This document shows positions 1-8,143 of a stretch of DNA of 24,712 nucleotides, one piece after another. The DNA is taken from positions 1 to 24,712 of the forward strand of contig NZ_CABUHK010000079.1 in assembly GCF_902491285.1 (NCBI RefSeq). The letters run 5' to 3'. A model generated the notes under the pieces. The model had not been told where the DNA came from. It ran no database searches and saw only the letters and a program-made list of their open reading frames with translations. Positions within the stretch are counted from its first letter, which is position 1; each line of letters starts with the position of its first letter. Both the position numbers and the translations under genes were made by a program. The stretch comes from an uncultured Bacteroides sp. (GTDB taxonomy: Bacteria; Bacteroidota; Bacteroidia; Bacteroidales; Bacteroidaceae).

Positions 1-28
1 CCGGGATTATTTGATTAATTAATAACTC

Positions 29-47
29 GTCCCGATTTTAACGGGAC
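29..47 (+). terminator. Possible terminator hairpin of an upstream gene
   Basis: GTCCCG (29-34) pairs perfectly with CGGGAC (42-47) around a 7-nt A/T loop. It lies before the first gene and could end a transcript entering from the left. The downstream stretch is only partly T-rich, so it may instead be a simple stem-loop in the 5' region of the thioesterase gene. Confidence 0.3.
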
Positions 48-62
48 ACTAGTGATTTTGCT

Positions 63-70
63 TATATTTG
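63..70 (+). promoter_or_regulatory. Possible Bacteroides -7 box for the thioesterase gene
   Basis: TATATTTG matches the Bacteroides -7 consensus TAnnTTTG exactly. No TTTG sits at the expected -33 distance. A transcript starting about 7 nt downstream would begin after the GAGGAG at 71-76, leaving that motif out as a ribosome binding site. The two signals therefore compete, and this call is weak. Confidence 0.3.
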
Positions 71-96
71 AGGAGAAAAACTAAAAAGAGAGCATC

Positions 97-588
97 ATGA
101 AGAAGATAATAAATCCCTGGAAAGGCATGGAAGGGTACAACTGTTTCGGTTGTGCTTCACATAATGAATCTGGAGCAAAGATGGAGTTTTATGAAGACGG
201 TGATGAAATCGTAAGTATCTGGAAGCCCCGTCCTGAATATCAGGGCTGGATTGATACATTGCACGGTGGCATTCAGGCGGTTTTGTTGGACGAAATTTGT
301 GCTTGGGCGGTACTTCGTAAGTTACAGACAACAGGGGTTACTTCGAAAATGGAGACTCGTTACCGGAAACCTATCAGTACAAAAGATACCCATATTGTAC
401 TGCGTGCGTCCATTAAAGAAGTGAAACGGAATATTGTTATTATCCAAGCCAAGCTATATAATAAGGATGAAGAAGTCTGTACGGAAGCAGTTTGCACCTA
501 TTTTACTTTCTCGAAAGAAAAGTCGAAGGATGAGATGCATTTTACTCATTGTGATGTAGAGTCGGAAGAGATTCTACCTTTAATTTGA
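97..588 (+). CDS. PaaI-type hotdog-fold thioesterase
   Basis: A 163-residue single-domain protein of the hotdog superfamily, in the PaaI/YbgC-like acyl-CoA thioesterase group. The diagnostic segment is LHGGIQAVLLDE at residues 55-66. HGG (56-58) starts the hot-dog helix and the acidic pair D65-E66 sits where these enzymes carry a catalytic carboxylate. The N-terminal NCFGCASHN (residues 15-23) resembles the short Cys-containing lead-in common in bacterial members. Family knowledge predicts hydrolysis of an acyl-CoA thioester in the cytoplasm; the acyl substrate cannot be read from sequence. GAGGAG at 71-76 and an A/G-rich stretch precede the ATG. The gene is separated from the his operon by its own spacer and promoter, so a functional link with histidine synthesis is not implied. 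Confidence 0.8.
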   Translation: MKKIINPWKGMEGYNCFGCASHNESGAKMEFYEDGDEIVSIWKPRPEYQGWIDTLHGGIQAVLLDEICAWAVLRKLQTTGVTSKMETRYRKPISTKDTHIVLRASIKEVKRNIVIIQAKLYNKDEEVCTEAVCTYFTFSKEKSKDEMHFTHCDVESEEILPLI

Positions 589-617
589 AATAAAAACTCA
601 AGTTTTTGTGATAAATG

Positions 618-649
618 TTTGGAAGTATGAAACAAATGCTTTATTTTTG
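618..649 (+). promoter_or_regulatory. his operon promoter (Bacteroides sigma-ABfr type)
   Basis: TTTG at 618-621 and TATTTTTG at 642-649 are separated by 20 nt, matching the Bacteroides -33/-7 consensus (TTTG, 19-21 nt, TAnnTTTG) exactly. Transcription should start near 656, about 14 nt before the ATG of the His-rich leader peptide. A short untranslated lead into a leader peptide is what an attenuator needs. Confidence 0.75.
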
Positions 650-669
650 TCGCAGTTAATAGAAGAAAT

Positions 670-714
670 ATGAAATATACAGCTATACATCATCATCATT
701 TTCCTAACGAATAA
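670..714 (+). CDS. his operon leader peptide (four consecutive His codons)
   Basis: A 14-codon ORF, MKYTAIHHHHFPNE, starting at ATG 670 and stopping at TAA 712-714. Codons 7-10 (688-699) are four CAT histidine codons in a row. It lies 14 nt after the predicted transcription start and upstream of a terminator preceding hisG. This is the hallmark of a histidine leader peptide acting as a ribosome sensor of charged tRNA-His, functionally like enterobacterial hisL but unrelated in sequence. A/G-rich AGAAGAA precedes the start codon; strong Shine-Dalgarno motifs are not required in Bacteroides. The peptide itself probably has no function after synthesis. Confidence 0.85.
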   Translation: MKYTAIHHHHFPNE

Positions 715-716
715 CT

Positions 717-772
717 CGGTGGGCGTAGATGATATTGTGTATACTCTATATAACGATAACGAAGGCTTACCG
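717..772 (+). promoter_or_regulatory. Candidate antiterminator of the his attenuator
   Basis: CGGTGGGC (717-724), starting 2 nt after the leader stop codon, can pair with GGCTTACCG positions 765-772 in 8 consecutive pairs, two of them G-U. The right arm is the left arm of the terminator stem, so the two structures exclude each other. A ribosome stalled on His codons (688-699) would leave 717-724 free and favour the antiterminator. A ribosome reaching the stop at 712-714 would cover 717-724 and let the terminator form. A weaker alternative pairing, 703-709 with 717-723 with one mismatch, could act as a pause hairpin. This was derived by hand and not computed. Confidence 0.65.
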
Positions 773-792
773 AATGCGGTAAGCCTTTTTTT
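762..792 (+). terminator. Intrinsic terminator of the his attenuator
   Basis: A perfect 11-bp stem: AAGGCTTACCG (762-772) pairs with CGGTAAGCCTT (777-787) around the tetraloop AATG, followed by a run of seven T (786-792). It lies 47 nt before hisG, after the leader peptide, so it must act as a conditional terminator for the operon. Confidence 0.9.
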
Positions 793-839
793 ATTTCCTG
801 ATTTGGATAGTAATTAATAATAAATAATTAAATAAGATC

Positions 840-1691
840 ATGTTAAGAATCGCAGTACAGGCCAAAGGACGTCTCTTCGAAGAGACAATGGCACTTTTAG
901 AAGAGTCGGATATCAAGTTGAGCACTACTAAACGTACTTTGTTGGTGCAGTCTTCCAATTTTCCTATCGAAGTATTATTCCTTCGTGACGATGATATTCC
1001 GCAAACGGTGGCTACCGGTGTAGCTGATTTGGGTGTTGTCGGTGAAAATGAATTTATGGAAAAAGAAGAAGATGCCGATATTATTAAACGTCTGGGTTTC
1101 AGTAAATGTCGTCTGTCATTAGCTATGCCGAAAGACATTGAATATCCCGGATTGTCATGGTTCAATGAGAAGAAAATCGCAACTTCTTATCCTGTCATTC
1201 TCCGTAACTTCTTGAAGAAAAATGGTGTGAATGCAGAAATCCACGTTATCACCGGTTCTGTGGAAGTGTCTCCGGGCATTGGACTGGCCGATGCTATTTT
1301 TGATATTGTAAGCTCCGGTTCTACTTTAGTCAGCAACCGTTTGAAAGAAGTGGAAGTGGTTATGAAATCAGAAGCCCTGCTGATTGGTAACAAGAATATG
1401 AGCGATGAGAAAAAAGAGGTGCTGAATGAACTGTTGTTCCGTATGAACGCAGTGAAGACTGCAGAAGATAAGAAATACGTGCTGATGAATGCTCCGAAAG
1501 ATAAGTTGGAAGAAATTATTGCTGTATTGCCGGGTATGAAGAGTCCTACCGTTATGCCGTTGGCACAAGAAGGCTGGTGTTCCGTTCATACAGTGCTTGA
1601 CGAAAAACGTTTTTGGGAAATCATCGGAAAGCTGAAAGTTTTGGGAGCAGAGGGTATCTTGGTACTTCCGATTGAAAAAATGATTGTATAA
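840..1691 (+). CDS. hisG: ATP phosphoribosyltransferase, long form
   Basis: Catalyses the first committed step of histidine synthesis, joining ATP and PRPP to give phosphoribosyl-ATP. At 283 residues it is the long (HisZ-independent) form. Residues 1 to about 210 form the catalytic lobes, and the ACT-like C-terminal domain (about 212-283) normally binds histidine for feedback inhibition. The PRPP-binding loop is visible at residues 151-163, with FDIVSSGSTL at its core. LRIAVQAKGRL near the N-terminus and LGVVGEN around residues 64-70 are family motifs. The ATG at 840 follows an A/T-rich spacer after the attenuator terminator. The hisD start lies 2 nt after the stop, so the two are probably translationally linked. 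Expression is probably controlled both by the upstream attenuator and by enzyme feedback. Confidence 0.97.
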   Translation: MLRIAVQAKGRLFEETMALLEESDIKLSTTKRTLLVQSSNFPIEVLFLRDDDIPQTVATGVADLGVVGENEFMEKEEDADIIKRLGFSKCRLSLAMPKDIEYPGLSWFNEKKIATSYPVILRNFLKKNGVNAEIHVITGSVEVSPGIGLADAIFDIVSSGSTLVSNRLKEVEVVMKSEALLIGNKNMSDEKKEVLNELLFRMNAVKTAEDKKYVLMNAPKDKLEEIIAVLPGMKSPTVMPLAQEGWCSVHTVLDEKRFWEIIGKLKVLGAEGILVLPIEKMIV

Positions 1692-1693
1692 CT

Positions 1694-2980
1694 ATGAAAC
1701 TAATTAAATACCCTTCAAAAGAGCAGTGGACGGAACTATTGAAGCGTCCGGCACTGAATACGGAAAGCCTGTTTGATACGGTTCGTTCTATTATAAATAA
1801 GGTAAGGGCAGAAGGTGATAAAGCTGTACTCGAATATGAAGCAGCTTTTGATAAAGTGACCCTGTCTGCACTTGCTGTCACTCCTGAAGAAATGCAGGTA
1901 GCCGAATCATTGGTGAGTGACAAATTGAAGACCGCTATCTCTTTGGCTAAACAGAATATCGAAACATTCCACTCTTCCCAACGCTTTGTCGGAAAGAAGG
2001 TAGAGACAATGAACGGTGTAACCTGTTGGCAGAAAGCGGTAGGTATCGAGAAAGTAGGACTTTATATTCCGGGCGGAACAGCCCCGCTTTTTTCAACAGT
2101 GCTGATGCTCGCTGTTCCTGCAAAAATTGCAGGATGCAAAGAGATCGTGCTTTGTACGCCCCCTGATAAGGAAGGAAACATTCACCCGGCTATCCTTTTC
2201 GCTGCTCGATTGGCAGGGGTAAGCAAGATTTTCAAGGCAGGCGGTGTACAGGCTATTGCAGCGATGGCCTATGGAACGGAAAGTGTTCCTAAAGTATATA
2301 AGATTTTCGGTCCCGGAAATCAATATGTGACAGCCGCCAAACAATTGGTCAGCTTGCGTGATGTAGCCATTGATATGCCTGCCGGCCCATCAGAAGTAGA
2401 GGTGTTGGCTGATGCATCGGCAAATCCTGCTTTTGTGGCTGCGGATTTATTGTCGCAGGCAGAACACGGAGTGGATAGTCAGGCCATGCTGATTACGACT
2501 TCCGAGAAACTGCAAACAGAAGTCATGGCAGAAGTAGAACGCCAACTGGCTGAATTGCCTCGTCGGGAGATTGCTGTCAAATCGTTGGAGAACAGTAAAC
2601 TGATTCTGGTTAAGGATATGGATGAAGCATTGGAGCTTACAAATGCCTATGCTCCCGAACACTTGATTATAGAAACGGAAAACTATATGGAAGTAGCTGA
2701 GCGTGTCACCAATGCCGGTTCCGTCTTCCTAGGTTCTTTGACTCCCGAAAGTGCGGGCGACTATGCTTCCGGCACGAATCACACCTTGCCGACCAATGGA
2801 TATGCAAAAGCATATAGCGGTGTAAGCCTGGATAGTTTCATCCGTAAAATTACATTTCAGGAAATCCTCCCGGAAGGAATAAAGGCTATCGGTCCGGCTA
2901 TCGAAGAAATGGCGGCTAATGAACATCTGGATGCACATAAGAATGCCGTCACTATCCGCCTTAAAGCAATTAATAAGTAA
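1694..2980 (+). CDS. hisD: Histidinol dehydrogenase
   Basis: A zinc- and NAD-dependent enzyme that oxidises L-histidinol twice to L-histidine, the last pathway step. The 428 residues match the family length. Visible motifs are GLYIPGGTAPL (122-132), FGPGNQYVTAAKQ (205-217) and DMPAGPSEVEVLAD (227-240). Probable zinc ligands are Q255 and H258 (in SQAEHG), D356 (in SAGDYASGTNH) and H415 (in LDAHKNAV). The catalytic Glu-His pair is E322-H323 (in APEHLI). All key residues are present. The gene starts 2 nt after hisG and is followed by hisC after 26 nt, so it is inside the attenuated operon. Confidence 0.97.
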   Translation: MKLIKYPSKEQWTELLKRPALNTESLFDTVRSIINKVRAEGDKAVLEYEAAFDKVTLSALAVTPEEMQVAESLVSDKLKTAISLAKQNIETFHSSQRFVGKKVETMNGVTCWQKAVGIEKVGLYIPGGTAPLFSTVLMLAVPAKIAGCKEIVLCTPPDKEGNIHPAILFAARLAGVSKIFKAGGVQAIAAMAYGTESVPKVYKIFGPGNQYVTAAKQLVSLRDVAIDMPAGPSEVEVLADASANPAFVAADLLSQAEHGVDSQAMLITTSEKLQTEVMAEVERQLAELPRREIAVKSLENSKLILVKDMDEALELTNAYAPEHLIIETENYMEVAERVTNAGSVFLGSLTPESAGDYASGTNHTLPTNGYAKAYSGVSLDSFIRKITFQEILPEGIKAIGPAIEEMAANEHLDAHKNAVTIRLKAINK

Positions 2981-3006
2981 TAACTGAAATTTAAAAAGTA
3001 TTGCTG

Positions 3007-4047
3007 ATGAAAACATTACAAGAACTAACCCGACCGAATATATGGAAGTTGAAGCCATACTCTTCGGCTCGTGATGAATATAAAGGTTTTACGGCATCTG
3101 TCTTTTTGGACGCAAACGAGAATCCGTACAATACGCCTCATAACCGCTATCCGGATCCTATGCAGTGTGAACTGAAAGCACTGCTGTCGAAAATCAAGAA
3201 AGTATCTCCCGAACACATCTTCTTGGGAAATGGTAGTGATGAGGCTATTGACCTGGTTTTTCGTGCATTCTGTGAACCGGGTAAAGACAATGTCGTAGCT
3301 ATCGACCCTACTTACGGAATGTATCAGGTTTGTGCCGATGTGAACGATGTAGAATACCGGAAAGTGCTGTTGGATGATAACTTCCAGTTTTCGGCAGATA
3401 AGCTATTGGCAGCTACTGACGACCATACCAAACTGATTTTCCTTTGTTCACCGAATAATCCGACAGGAAACGACTTGCTTCGTTCTGAAATAGAAAAGCT
3501 CCTTTGTAAGTTTGAGGGGTTGGTACTGTTGGATGAGGCATATAACGACTTCTCTTCTGCTCCTTCTTTCCTGGAAGAATTGGATAAATATCCGAACCTT
3601 GTCGTATTCCAGACATTCTCCAAAGCATGGGGATGTGCCGCTATTCGTTTGGGAATGGCATTTGCGTCAACTGAAATAATCGCTATCCTGAGTAAAATCA
3701 AGTATCCTTATAATGTCAATCAATTGACTCAACAACAGGCTGTCTCTATGTTGCACAAACATTATGAGATAGAACGTTGGGTAAAAACGCTGAAGGAAGA
3801 ACGTGACTATCTGGAAGAAGAATTTAGGAAACTGTCGTGCACAATCAAGCTATTTCCGTCCGATGCGAATTTTTTCCTGGTTAAGGTGACAGATGCCGTG
3901 AAAATCTACAATTATCTGGTAGGTGAAGGCATTATTGTCCGTAATCGCCATTCGGTATCACTTTGTTGCAACTGCTTGCGTGTGACAGTAGGTACCCGGA
4001 TAGAGAATAATACATTGTTGGCGGCTCTTAGAAAATATGAAGGATAA
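3007..4047 (+). CDS. hisC: Histidinol-phosphate aminotransferase
   Basis: A PLP-dependent fold-type I aminotransferase that converts imidazole acetol phosphate and glutamate to histidinol phosphate. The 346-residue protein shows LDANENP (34-40), CSPNNPTG (147-154), LLDEAYNDF (174-182) with the pyridine-nitrogen Asp D176, and TFSKAWG with the PLP Schiff-base Lys K206. The terminal LRVTVG motif carries the carboxylate-binding Arg. I start at ATG 3007. An in-frame TTG at 3001 would add two residues, but MKTLQEL is the normal family beginning. It lies between hisD and hisB in the same operon, with hisB 5 nt downstream. Confidence 0.96.
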   Translation: MKTLQELTRPNIWKLKPYSSARDEYKGFTASVFLDANENPYNTPHNRYPDPMQCELKALLSKIKKVSPEHIFLGNGSDEAIDLVFRAFCEPGKDNVVAIDPTYGMYQVCADVNDVEYRKVLLDDNFQFSADKLLAATDDHTKLIFLCSPNNPTGNDLLRSEIEKLLCKFEGLVLLDEAYNDFSSAPSFLEELDKYPNLVVFQTFSKAWGCAAIRLGMAFASTEIIAILSKIKYPYNVNQLTQQQAVSMLHKHYEIERWVKTLKEERDYLEEEFRKLSCTIKLFPSDANFFLVKVTDAVKIYNYLVGEGIIVRNRHSVSLCCNCLRVTVGTRIENNTLLAALRKYEG

Positions 4048-4052
4048 AGGAT

Positions 4053-5177
4053 ATGAAGAAGAAAGTATTATTTATAGATAGAGATGGTACATTGCTCATT
4101 GAACCACCTGTTGATTATCAGCTCGATTCATTGGAAAAGTTAGAATTCTATCCGAAAGTATTCCGTAATTTGGGCTTTATCCGTGGCAAACTCGATTTCG
4201 AATTTGTGATGGTTACCAATCAGGATGGACTGGGTACTTCTTCTTTTCCGGAAGAAACATTTTGGCCTGCCCACAATTTGATGTTGAAGACATTGGCAGG
4301 AGAGGGGATTGTTTTTGACGATATTCTGATAGACCGTAGTTTTCCCGAGGATAATGCGCCTACTCGCAAACCGCGTACCGGTATGCTGACAAAATACATC
4401 AACAACCCCGACTATGATCTTGCGGGAAGTTTTGTGGTGGGTGACCGTCCTACTGACGTAGAGCTTGCCAAGAACTTGGGATGCCGTGCCATCTATTTGC
4501 AGGATTCAACTGAAAGTTTGAAAGAAAAAGGTTTGGAAGATGTTTGTGCGCTTGCAACAACAGATTGGGATCAGATAGCCGAGTTTCTTTTTGCAGGTGA
4601 ACGGAAAGCGGAAGTCCGTCGTACAACAAAAGAAACGGATATATATGTATCTTTGAATCTTGATGGAAGCGGTACTTGTGATATTTCCACCGGTCTTGGT
4701 TTCTTCGACCATATGCTCGAACAGATCGGAAAGCACTCCGGCATGGATTTGACAATTCGTGTAAAAGGGGACTTGGAGGTAGACGAACATCATACCATCG
4801 AAGATACTGCTATTGCTTTGGGAGATTGTATTTATCAGGCTTTGGGTAGCAAGAGAGGAATCGAACGGTATGGCTATGCATTGCCTATGGATGATTGTCT
4901 CTGCCAGGTTTGTCTGGATTTTGGCGGTCGCCCCTGGTTGGTATGGGATGCTGAATTCAAGCGCGAAAAGATAGGAGAGATGCCTACGGAAATGTTCCTT
5001 CATTTCTTCAAGTCGTTAAGTGACGCTGCAAAAATGAATCTGAATATCAAAGCGGAAGGGCAGAATGAGCACCACAAGATAGAGGGAATTTTTAAAGCTC
5101 TTGCACGTGCCTTGAAGATGGCGCTCAAAAGAGATATCTATCATTTTGAACTTCCGTCCAGTAAGGGCGTACTCTGA
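4053..5177 (+). CDS. hisB: Bifunctional histidinol-phosphatase / imidazoleglycerol-phosphate dehydratase
   Basis: A fused enzyme of 374 residues. The N-terminal HAD phosphatase (about 1-180) starts with FIDRDGT (D9 nucleophile, D11 acid/base) and has VTNQDG (54-59), RKPRTGM (105-111) and VVGDRPTD (128-135). The C-terminal dehydratase (about 186-374) opens with RRTTKETD and carries the metal-binding motifs DEHHTIEDT (244-252) and NEHHKIEG (338-345). Together they catalyse the dehydratase step and the phosphate removal that flank HisC. The phosphatase half lacks the Cys/His zinc loop seen in E. coli HisB: the residues before RKPRTG are SFPEDNAPT, with no Cys. It is the last gene of the visible his cluster; the remaining his genes are not in this window. 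Confidence 0.96.
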   Translation: MKKKVLFIDRDGTLLIEPPVDYQLDSLEKLEFYPKVFRNLGFIRGKLDFEFVMVTNQDGLGTSSFPEETFWPAHNLMLKTLAGEGIVFDDILIDRSFPEDNAPTRKPRTGMLTKYINNPDYDLAGSFVVGDRPTDVELAKNLGCRAIYLQDSTESLKEKGLEDVCALATTDWDQIAEFLFAGERKAEVRRTTKETDIYVSLNLDGSGTCDISTGLGFFDHMLEQIGKHSGMDLTIRVKGDLEVDEHHTIEDTAIALGDCIYQALGSKRGIERYGYALPMDDCLCQVCLDFGGRPWLVWDAEFKREKIGEMPTEMFLHFFKSLSDAAKMNLNIKAEGQNEHHKIEGIFKALARALKMALKRDIYHFELPSSKGVL

Positions 5178-5366
5178 TTGATTGCTAATATTATTCGAAG
5201 AATCAGAGAAGTTGATGTAGAACGAATAAAAAAAGAAGTGATGCAGTGATTCAATTGACTGTATGATTTAGTCAAATCATAAGGAAGATTTAGAAACTTC
5301 TATTGTATGAATTAGTGCATTCTCCTTATCTTTTAACTAATTCAACTGCTGGTATTATTCTGTTGC

Positions 5367-5432
5367 ACTTGTGTAACGGTGCAAATGGACTTGAGTAACT
5401 ATCCGGACAGACTTGTGTAACTGAACAGTTGC
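5367..5432 (+). repeat. Three imperfect repeats spaced 22 bp apart
   Basis: ACTTGTGTAAC at 5367-5377, ACTTGAGTAAC at 5389-5399 and ACTTGTGTAAC at 5411-5421 recur with an exact 22-bp period. The remainder of each unit is poorly conserved. The third unit lies in the left arm of the large palindrome, and its inverse CACAAGT occurs in the right arm. TTGCAC (5363-5368) and GTGCAA (5379-5384) form a further small inverted repeat. The function is unknown. Confidence 0.55.
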
Positions 5433-5453
5433 ACAAGTCTGTCCGGATAGTTA
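5396..5453 (+). terminator. 28-bp-stem palindrome, possible bidirectional terminator of hisB
   Basis: Positions 5396-5423 pair with 5426-5453 along the full 28-bp length, with one G-T wobble and only AA between the arms. The core is CTATCCGGACAGACTTGTG. It is followed on the plus strand by TTTATAATA. The placement between convergent genes fits a terminator, but the stem is much longer than usual, so a mobile palindromic repeat or a protein-binding cruciform is also possible. Confidence 0.6.
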
Positions 5454-5644
5454 TTTATAATAGATGCTAATATGCTGGAATATATCGGATTACAAGGAAA
5501 ACGCAGTTTTTCTTTCCAAAAAGTAAAAATCAACCGTACGTTTTTTGTAAACTTCTCTTAAAATGGCCTCGTTTTTATACCTAAATCGTTGATATATAGC
5601 GCTGCAACATTTTTGTTTTTCCCTGTATAATACTTAAAATAAAT

Positions 5645-5675
5645 ACAAAAATGTGGCAGACAAAAATGCCTGCCA
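5645..5675 (-). terminator. nadE: Candidate nadE terminator
   Basis: Read on the minus strand, TGGCAG (5675-5670) pairs with CTGCCA (5659-5654) around a 10-nt loop and is followed by CATTTTTGTA. This is a 6-bp GC-containing stem and T-rich tail, 25 nt past the nadE stop. A 10-bp inverted repeat (5607-5616 with 5645-5654) could extend or compete with it. Confidence 0.55.
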
Positions 5676-5699
5676 GAATAAACTTTCTATCCAAAAGAA

Positions 5700-7625
5700 C
5701 TATAAGTTCTCTATTTCTTTAAGCCACATCGCTGAACTGGCATCACTCGGCATTCTCCAATCTCCTCTCGGACTGATAGAAATGCTACCGACTTTCGGCC
5801 CATCGGGCAGACATGAACGTTTGAACTGTTGATTGAAGAAACGGCGGAAGAAGATAAGCAACCATTTCTTAATGGTCTCTTCGTCATAACTTCCTCTAAA
5901 TGCGATATTTGCCAGATAATAAATCTTTGACGGACGGAAACCGAAACGCAGGAAATAATAAAGGAAGAAGTCATGTAGTTCGTAAGGGCCTACCAAATCT
6001 TCCGTCTTTTGTTTGATGTCCCCGTTTTCATCTGCTGGAATCAGCTCCGGGCTGATGGGGGTATCCACTATATCAAGTAAGGTAGCTTTTGAATCCTCGT
6101 CCACACCATTTTCTGCCACCCATTGTACTAGATATTTCACAAGTGTTTTGGGGACGCTTGCATTGACGCCATACATTGACATATGGTCACCATTGTAAGT
6201 TGCCCATCCCAAAGCAAGTTCCGATAAGTCACCTGTGCCCACTACCATCCCCCAGGTTTGGTTAGCTACATCCATTAATATTTGTGTACGTTCGCGTGCC
6301 TGTGAATTTTCATAAGTAACGTCATGTACATTTATATCGTGGTCTATATCTTTGAAATGCTGGATGCAGGCGTCTTTGATGCTGATTTCACGGATAGATA
6401 TTCCCAATGATTTCATTAGGTTGATAGCATTATGATAAGTTCGGTCGGTAGTTCCGAAGCCGGGCATTGTAATTCCGAGAATTCCCTTTCTGGATAATCC
6501 CAGTTTATCGAAAGTCTTCACGCAAACAAGTAATGCCAGTGTTGAGTCCAATCCCCCGGATATACCGACTACGGCGGTTTTAGCTCCGGTATGAACAAGG
6601 CGTTGTGCCAGTCCTGCTACTTGAATAGAGAAAACGTCTTCACAGTGTTCGTTTAGTTCTTTCCCTTGTGGGACAAAAGGATGCGGATTGAAACTTCGGG
6701 TCAGTGTCAGTTCTTTGCTATTCACAAATTCCGTAGCAATAGAGACCGCCTTTCTATCTTCCAAATTTGCTTGATTGGCTGCGAAAGTCGTATTGATTCT
6801 ACGTTCAGCGCGTATGCGTTCTACATCAATCTCACTGATGATAAGTTGTTCTTCCATGCTGAAACGTTCACTGCATGCAAGAAGACTGCCATTTTCGTAA
6901 ATCAGTCCATTTCCTGCGAAGACTACATCAGTAGTAGACTCTCCGAAACCGCAAGATGAAAATACATATCCTGCAATGCAGCGTGCAGATTGCTGGCTGA
7001 TAAGAGAACGTAAGTAATTATGTTTTCCGATACCTTCATTGTCTGCCGACATATTAAATAGGATTTCCGCTCCTTGCAGTGCAAGTGAAGAGCTGGGAGG
7101 AATCGTAGACCAAAGGTCTTCACAAACTTCAATTCCAAAAGTGGTATCCGAAGTTTCAAATAGTAGATTTGCTCCTATGGGGACGATTTGTCCGCACAAA
7201 CGCACATTATCTGTTGTGAGTTGTAGGGCAGAGGTGAACCAACGCTGCTCATAAAACTCTTTATAATTAGGAAGATAAGTTTTGGCTGTGACACCTAATA
7301 CTTTTCCTTTCTGAATAACTACAGCCCCGTTAATAACCGTCGAATTGACAACCACCGGCATACCGACAATAGAGATAATGTCCAATTGACGCGTATTATT
7401 CAGAATCTGCATCAATCCCATTTCAGCTTCTTCCAATAAAAGCTGCTGACCGAATAAGTCACCACAAGTATATCCGGTAATACTCATTTCCGGAAAAACT
7501 ATGATTTGCACTCCCTTGCCTTCGGCTACTGCAATCAGACTTTCTATTCTTTCTGCATTGAATTTACAGTCAGCCACTTTCACGTGTGGCACGGCTGCTG
7601 CTACTTTTACGAATCCGTAGTTCAT
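5700..7625 (-). CDS. nadE: Glutamine-dependent NAD+ synthase
   Basis: Makes NAD+ from deamido-NAD+, ATP and glutamine in the last step of NAD synthesis. The 641 residues include an N-terminal nitrilase-type glutaminase domain (about 1-290). Its catalytic triad is visible: E46 in VFPEMSITGY, K115 in AKTYLPNYKEFYE and C168 in GIEVCEDLW. The C-terminal synthetase domain (about 320-641) has the ATP pyrophosphatase P-loop GISGGLDST (354-362). The domain order and length match the two-domain ammonia-channelling NadE, so free ammonia is not required. The gene stands alone on the minus strand between the his operon and the SusC/D operon, and is probably monocistronic. Confidence 0.97.
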   Translation of the reverse strand: MNYGFVKVAAAVPHVKVADCKFNAERIESLIAVAEGKGVQIIVFPEMSITGYTCGDLFGQQLLLEEAEMGLMQILNNTRQLDIISIVGMPVVVNSTVINGAVVIQKGKVLGVTAKTYLPNYKEFYEQRWFTSALQLTTDNVRLCGQIVPIGANLLFETSDTTFGIEVCEDLWSTIPPSSSLALQGAEILFNMSADNEGIGKHNYLRSLISQQSARCIAGYVFSSCGFGESTTDVVFAGNGLIYENGSLLACSERFSMEEQLIISEIDVERIRAERRINTTFAANQANLEDRKAVSIATEFVNSKELTLTRSFNPHPFVPQGKELNEHCEDVFSIQVAGLAQRLVHTGAKTAVVGISGGLDSTLALLVCVKTFDKLGLSRKGILGITMPGFGTTDRTYHNAINLMKSLGISIREISIKDACIQHFKDIDHDINVHDVTYENSQARERTQILMDVANQTWGMVVGTGDLSELALGWATYNGDHMSMYGVNASVPKTLVKYLVQWVAENGVDEDSKATLLDIVDTPISPELIPADENGDIKQKTEDLVGPYELHDFFLYYFLRFGFRPSKIYYLANIAFRGSYDEETIKKWLLIFFRRFFNQQFKRSCLPDGPKVGSISISPRGDWRMPSDASSAMWLKEIENL

Positions 7626-7653
7626 CTTATACCTTATTTATATATAGTGGGTG

Positions 7654-7661
7654 CAAAAATA
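7654..7661 (-). promoter_or_regulatory. nadE: Candidate nadE -7 promoter box
   Basis: On the minus strand, positions 7661-7654 read TATTTTTG, an exact TAnnTTTG match, 28 nt before the nadE ATG. No TTTG is found 19-21 nt upstream, so the -33 element is weak. Confidence 0.5.
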
Positions 7662-7916
7662 GGAAAATAGTTTTGAATATTTATCTTTTATATAGTGAAT
7701 CCTCTCAATAAGGTGTTTTGTGTGAATTGTGATACTGTTGTTTAGACAATTAAATGAAATGTCAAAATGAAAGTTAAACGTGTCTTCTGTTGTGATATGG
7801 CTTATATTCTGTTATTTATCTATTCCGTATATACTTGAATAGCTGACAAAAAGATATCATTGGAAGTTTGGTGTAAAATATGCGACATTTTGTTTCTTTT
7901 ATTTAACTATAATATT

Positions 7917-7924
7917 TATATTTG
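7917..7924 (+). promoter_or_regulatory. Candidate promoter of the SusC/D-LRR operon
   Basis: TATATTTG matches TAnnTTTG exactly and is followed by TAGCCG, a common Bacteroides start-site context. The nearest TTTG upstream (7889-7892) is 24 nt away, slightly too far for consensus spacing. If used, transcription would begin near 7931 and leave a leader of about 350 nt before SusC. Confidence 0.55.
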
Positions 7925-8008
7925 TAGCCGAATAAAACATATTCAGAAATATAAGACACTTAAACAGAACAAGTAATATTGTTTTTAATTTATAATTTAA
8001 GAGAGCAG

Positions 8009-8092
8009 ATGAACATACATTCGATTCACGTAGCAGTAACACGAAAAGTCTATTTAGATATTTGGCGCAATATTAAAAATCAGCCAAGTTAG
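8009..8092 (+). CDS. Possible 27-residue leader ORF
   Basis: An ATG at 8009 preceded by GAGAGCAG opens a 27-codon frame ending in TAG (8090-8092). The peptide starts MNIHSIHVAVTRKVY and ends NIKNQPS. It is basic, with no membrane segment and no recognised motif. It lies in the predicted SusC-operon leader. It could be an upstream ORF, the remnant of a lost gene or chance. I do not recognise it. Confidence 0.2.
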   Translation: MNIHSIHVAVTRKVYLDIWRNIKNQPS

Positions 8093-8143
8093 TTTTCTCT
8101 TATTCTATTTTTTTAGAAGATATATCTTGCCCAAAGGTCGATG

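Larger units (their letters stand above)
5178..5699 (+). other. Convergent intergenic region between hisB and nadE
   Basis: 522 nt with no credible coding sequence, lying between two genes that point toward each other. It is rich in inverted repeats: 5263-5269 with 5274-5280 (7 bp), 5308-5316 with 5336-5344 (9 bp), the large palindrome at 5396-5453, and 5607-5616 with 5645-5654 (10 bp). Its main expected job is transcription termination for both flanking operons. Confidence 0.7.

Noticed and set aside
4506..5003. 165-codon minus-strand frame opposite hisB
   Set aside because: The plus strand is unambiguous hisB with catalytic motifs; the antisense product has no recognisable domain.
5367..5432. 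Short CRISPR-like array
   Set aside because: Only three 11-bp repeats at a 22-bp period, with no cas genes and with the third unit inside a palindrome; this does not fit CRISPR repeat and spacer lengths.
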